From Nostoc sp. NMS2 (GTDB lineage: Bacteria; Cyanobacteriota; Cyanobacteriia; Cyanobacteriales; Nostocaceae), in NCBI RefSeq assembly GCF_017115105.1, contig NZ_JABXKH010000044.1:1-64000 (forward strand): a stretch of 64,000 nucleotides of DNA, in the 5' to 3' direction. Positions 63,138 to 64,000 of the stretch are shown one piece after another (position 1 is the stretch's first letter; every line of letters begins with the position of its first letter). Made by a program: the position numbers and the translations under genes. The notes under the pieces were generated by a model. It worked only from the letters and a program-made list of their open reading frames with translations. It was not told the origin of the DNA and ran no database searches.

Positions 63138-63573
63138 GAAGACTGAGGTTGCCAAAGATGGCACATCAGGTATTAAACTAACAAAGCTGAAGCCACCTCA
63201 AGGCATCAGCTTTTCGTTTAAATATTATCAGGACAGTAACAGCAAGTTTTCTTGTAGCGAAAAAGAAGTAATTTACTGGCTGACCTTGCTTGATCGATTA
63301 AAAGCTCTATCTAGCCTAACGGCTCAAGAGTTATTAGTAAATCGTAGCAGTACTCTCAGATGTCATCCCATTAAGTGGGAAGATACCAGCGAGAAAGCAT
63401 TTGGTTTGCCAAATGAAGAACAATTAGTTGATATACCATATCAGTTTTCCATCTCCTCAAATGAACATGGTAGGGTTCATGGATTTTTTATTGATGAGAT
63501 TTTCTACATTGTTTGGCTAGACCCAATCATCTGTTATACCCGGCAAAAAATTAAGGAATCATCGCTACCTTAA
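63118..63573 (+). CDS. Probable toxin partner of Panacea antitoxin
   Basis: The 151-residue protein starts with a basic tail (PKKRIKKTEVAKDG), has a central SCSEKEVIYWLTLLDRLKAL region, and ends with GRVHGFFIDEIFYIVWLDPI, a beta-hairpin-like segment. I recognise no named toxin family with certainty. The 20-bp overlap with the Panacea gene and its small basic character make it the expected toxin of a PanA-PanT type pair. The start at 63118 is a TTG-like or ATG-adjacent codon inside the antitoxin gene (sequence ATGCCG-like in the frame begins MPKKRIKK). Confidence 0.65.
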   Translation: MPKKRIKKTEVAKDGTSGIKLTKLKPPQGISFSFKYYQDSNSKFSCSEKEVIYWLTLLDRLKALSSLTAQELLVNRSSTLRCHPIKWEDTSEKAFGLPNEEQLVDIPYQFSISSNEHGRVHGFFIDEIFYIVWLDPIICYTRQKIKESSLP

Positions 63574-63679
63574 TTACCTGTCGCGCCTTGATATTATCAA
63601 ACATCTTTGGTCGTTAGGCTGCTTGAAGTTATCGGTGAAGCGGTGTTTCCAGTATCTCATGCGATCGCTAGTTCAAGCT

Positions 63680-64000
63680 TCAAAGACGAGGATCGTCTAC
63701 AGGTGGATGCCAGCCTCCTTGTATCCATAACTGCCTAGATTCTTGGATAAATCCTTGGTTGTGAAATTCATCATTGATATCTAGTCGATGACAAGTTGCT
63801 CTACCTGTAGCACTTTTGCCAATGATCTTTAGTCCATCGCCTGTCCAGATGAAGTGATCTACCCACGATTGCTGACGAGGATTGAATAGGGCAACTTCTT
63901 GCTGAGTTTGAGGATCAATGCCAGTTGTGAAGTTGTAACGACGTTCATTACAGCGACGACAAGCTAGAGCTAAATTGTCATCTTCATCTGAGCCATCTAA
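63680..64000 (-). CDS. HNH endonuclease, 3' part (cut by window edge)
   Basis: The minus-strand frame of 107 codons runs from the window edge to a TGA at 63680-63682. It reads DGSDEDDNLALACRRCNERR, with the CRRC zinc-type pair, then ALFNPRQQSWVDHFIWTGDG and ATCHRLDINDEFHNQGFIQE. This is the C-terminal two thirds of a small cyanobacterial HNH nuclease of about 150-170 residues; the first half with the N-terminal CxxC/H motifs is outside the window. It is convergent with the toxin-antitoxin pair. Confidence 0.85.
   Translation of the reverse strand, partial: LDGSDEDDNLALACRRCNERRYNFTTGIDPQTQQEVALFNPRQQSWVDHFIWTGDGLKIIGKSATGRATCHRLDINDEFHNQGFIQESRQLWIQGGWHPPVDDPRL

Overview
The window is chromosomal DNA of a filamentous, probably heterocyst-forming cyanobacterium of the Nostoc/Anabaena type. 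The evidence is: the HIP1 octamer GCGATCGC recurs throughout; heptanucleotide tandem repeats of the STRR kind (AATTACG, TCATTAG and GGACAAA units) and many short palindromic or MITE-like repeats fill the intergenic DNA; and there are cyanobacterial marker genes: kaiABC with an N-terminally short KaiA, a photosystem II S4-domain protein, a CPP1-like protein, DUF2811, a DUF6816-type protein, an LrtA/HPF factor and an SmtA metallothionein. A TolC gene directly downstream of kaiC matches the kaiABC-hgdD order I know from Anabaena 7120. No rRNA, tRNA or CRISPR array was seen.

Layout. 1-12 kb: fasciclin protein, polysaccharide deacetylase, metallothionein (53 codons), hemL (tetrapyrrole), ChaB-like protein, hisIE, MFS transporter, a DnaA-box-like cluster, DUF2811, OmpR-type response regulator, CPP1-like protein, PhzF, small lipoprotein, aminopeptidase P. 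12.8-14.7 kb: remnant of a DsbA-like isomerase gene, then a TIR-domain protein fused to a membrane domain. 14.9-18.5 kb: ffh-rpsP-KH protein-phoH housekeeping group. 18.6-35.9 kb: mixed metabolism, including an ABC exporter, M3 peptidase, PadR regulator, CAP lipoprotein, peroxiredoxin, hpf, lipB, and a divergent amino-acid ABC system whose binding protein and permease are one polypeptide. 35.94-38.17 kb: an apparently intact group II intron on the minus strand, encoding a reverse transcriptase/maturase with HNH domain. 38.3-48.2 kb: glycosyltransferase, lipid kinase, ExoD protein, a 146-bp tandem hairpin repeat array, methyltransferase, SDR, S4-domain protein, cupin and hypotheticals. 48.3-57.4 kb: hgdD-kaiC-kaiB-kaiA on the minus strand, with a large CBS/histidine kinase/degenerate-receiver protein divergent from kaiA. 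57.5-64 kb: GT39 glycosyltransferase carrying an in-frame repeat insertion, small hypotheticals, a GNAT enzyme, a Panacea-type antitoxin overlapping a probable toxin gene, and the 3' part of an HNH endonuclease gene cut by the window edge.

The most noteworthy items are: the TIR-membrane fusion, a candidate NAD-linked or membrane-acting defence effector; the kai locus, where KaiA lacks the canonical pseudo-receiver while the neighbouring hybrid kinase carries three degenerate receiver-like domains; the Panacea toxin-antitoxin pair; the tandem hairpin array; and repeat sequences that have become part of coding regions (GT39 enzyme, lipB, an ABC ATPase C-terminus, a hypothetical C-terminus). All functions are inferred from sequence by eye; no database search was run.
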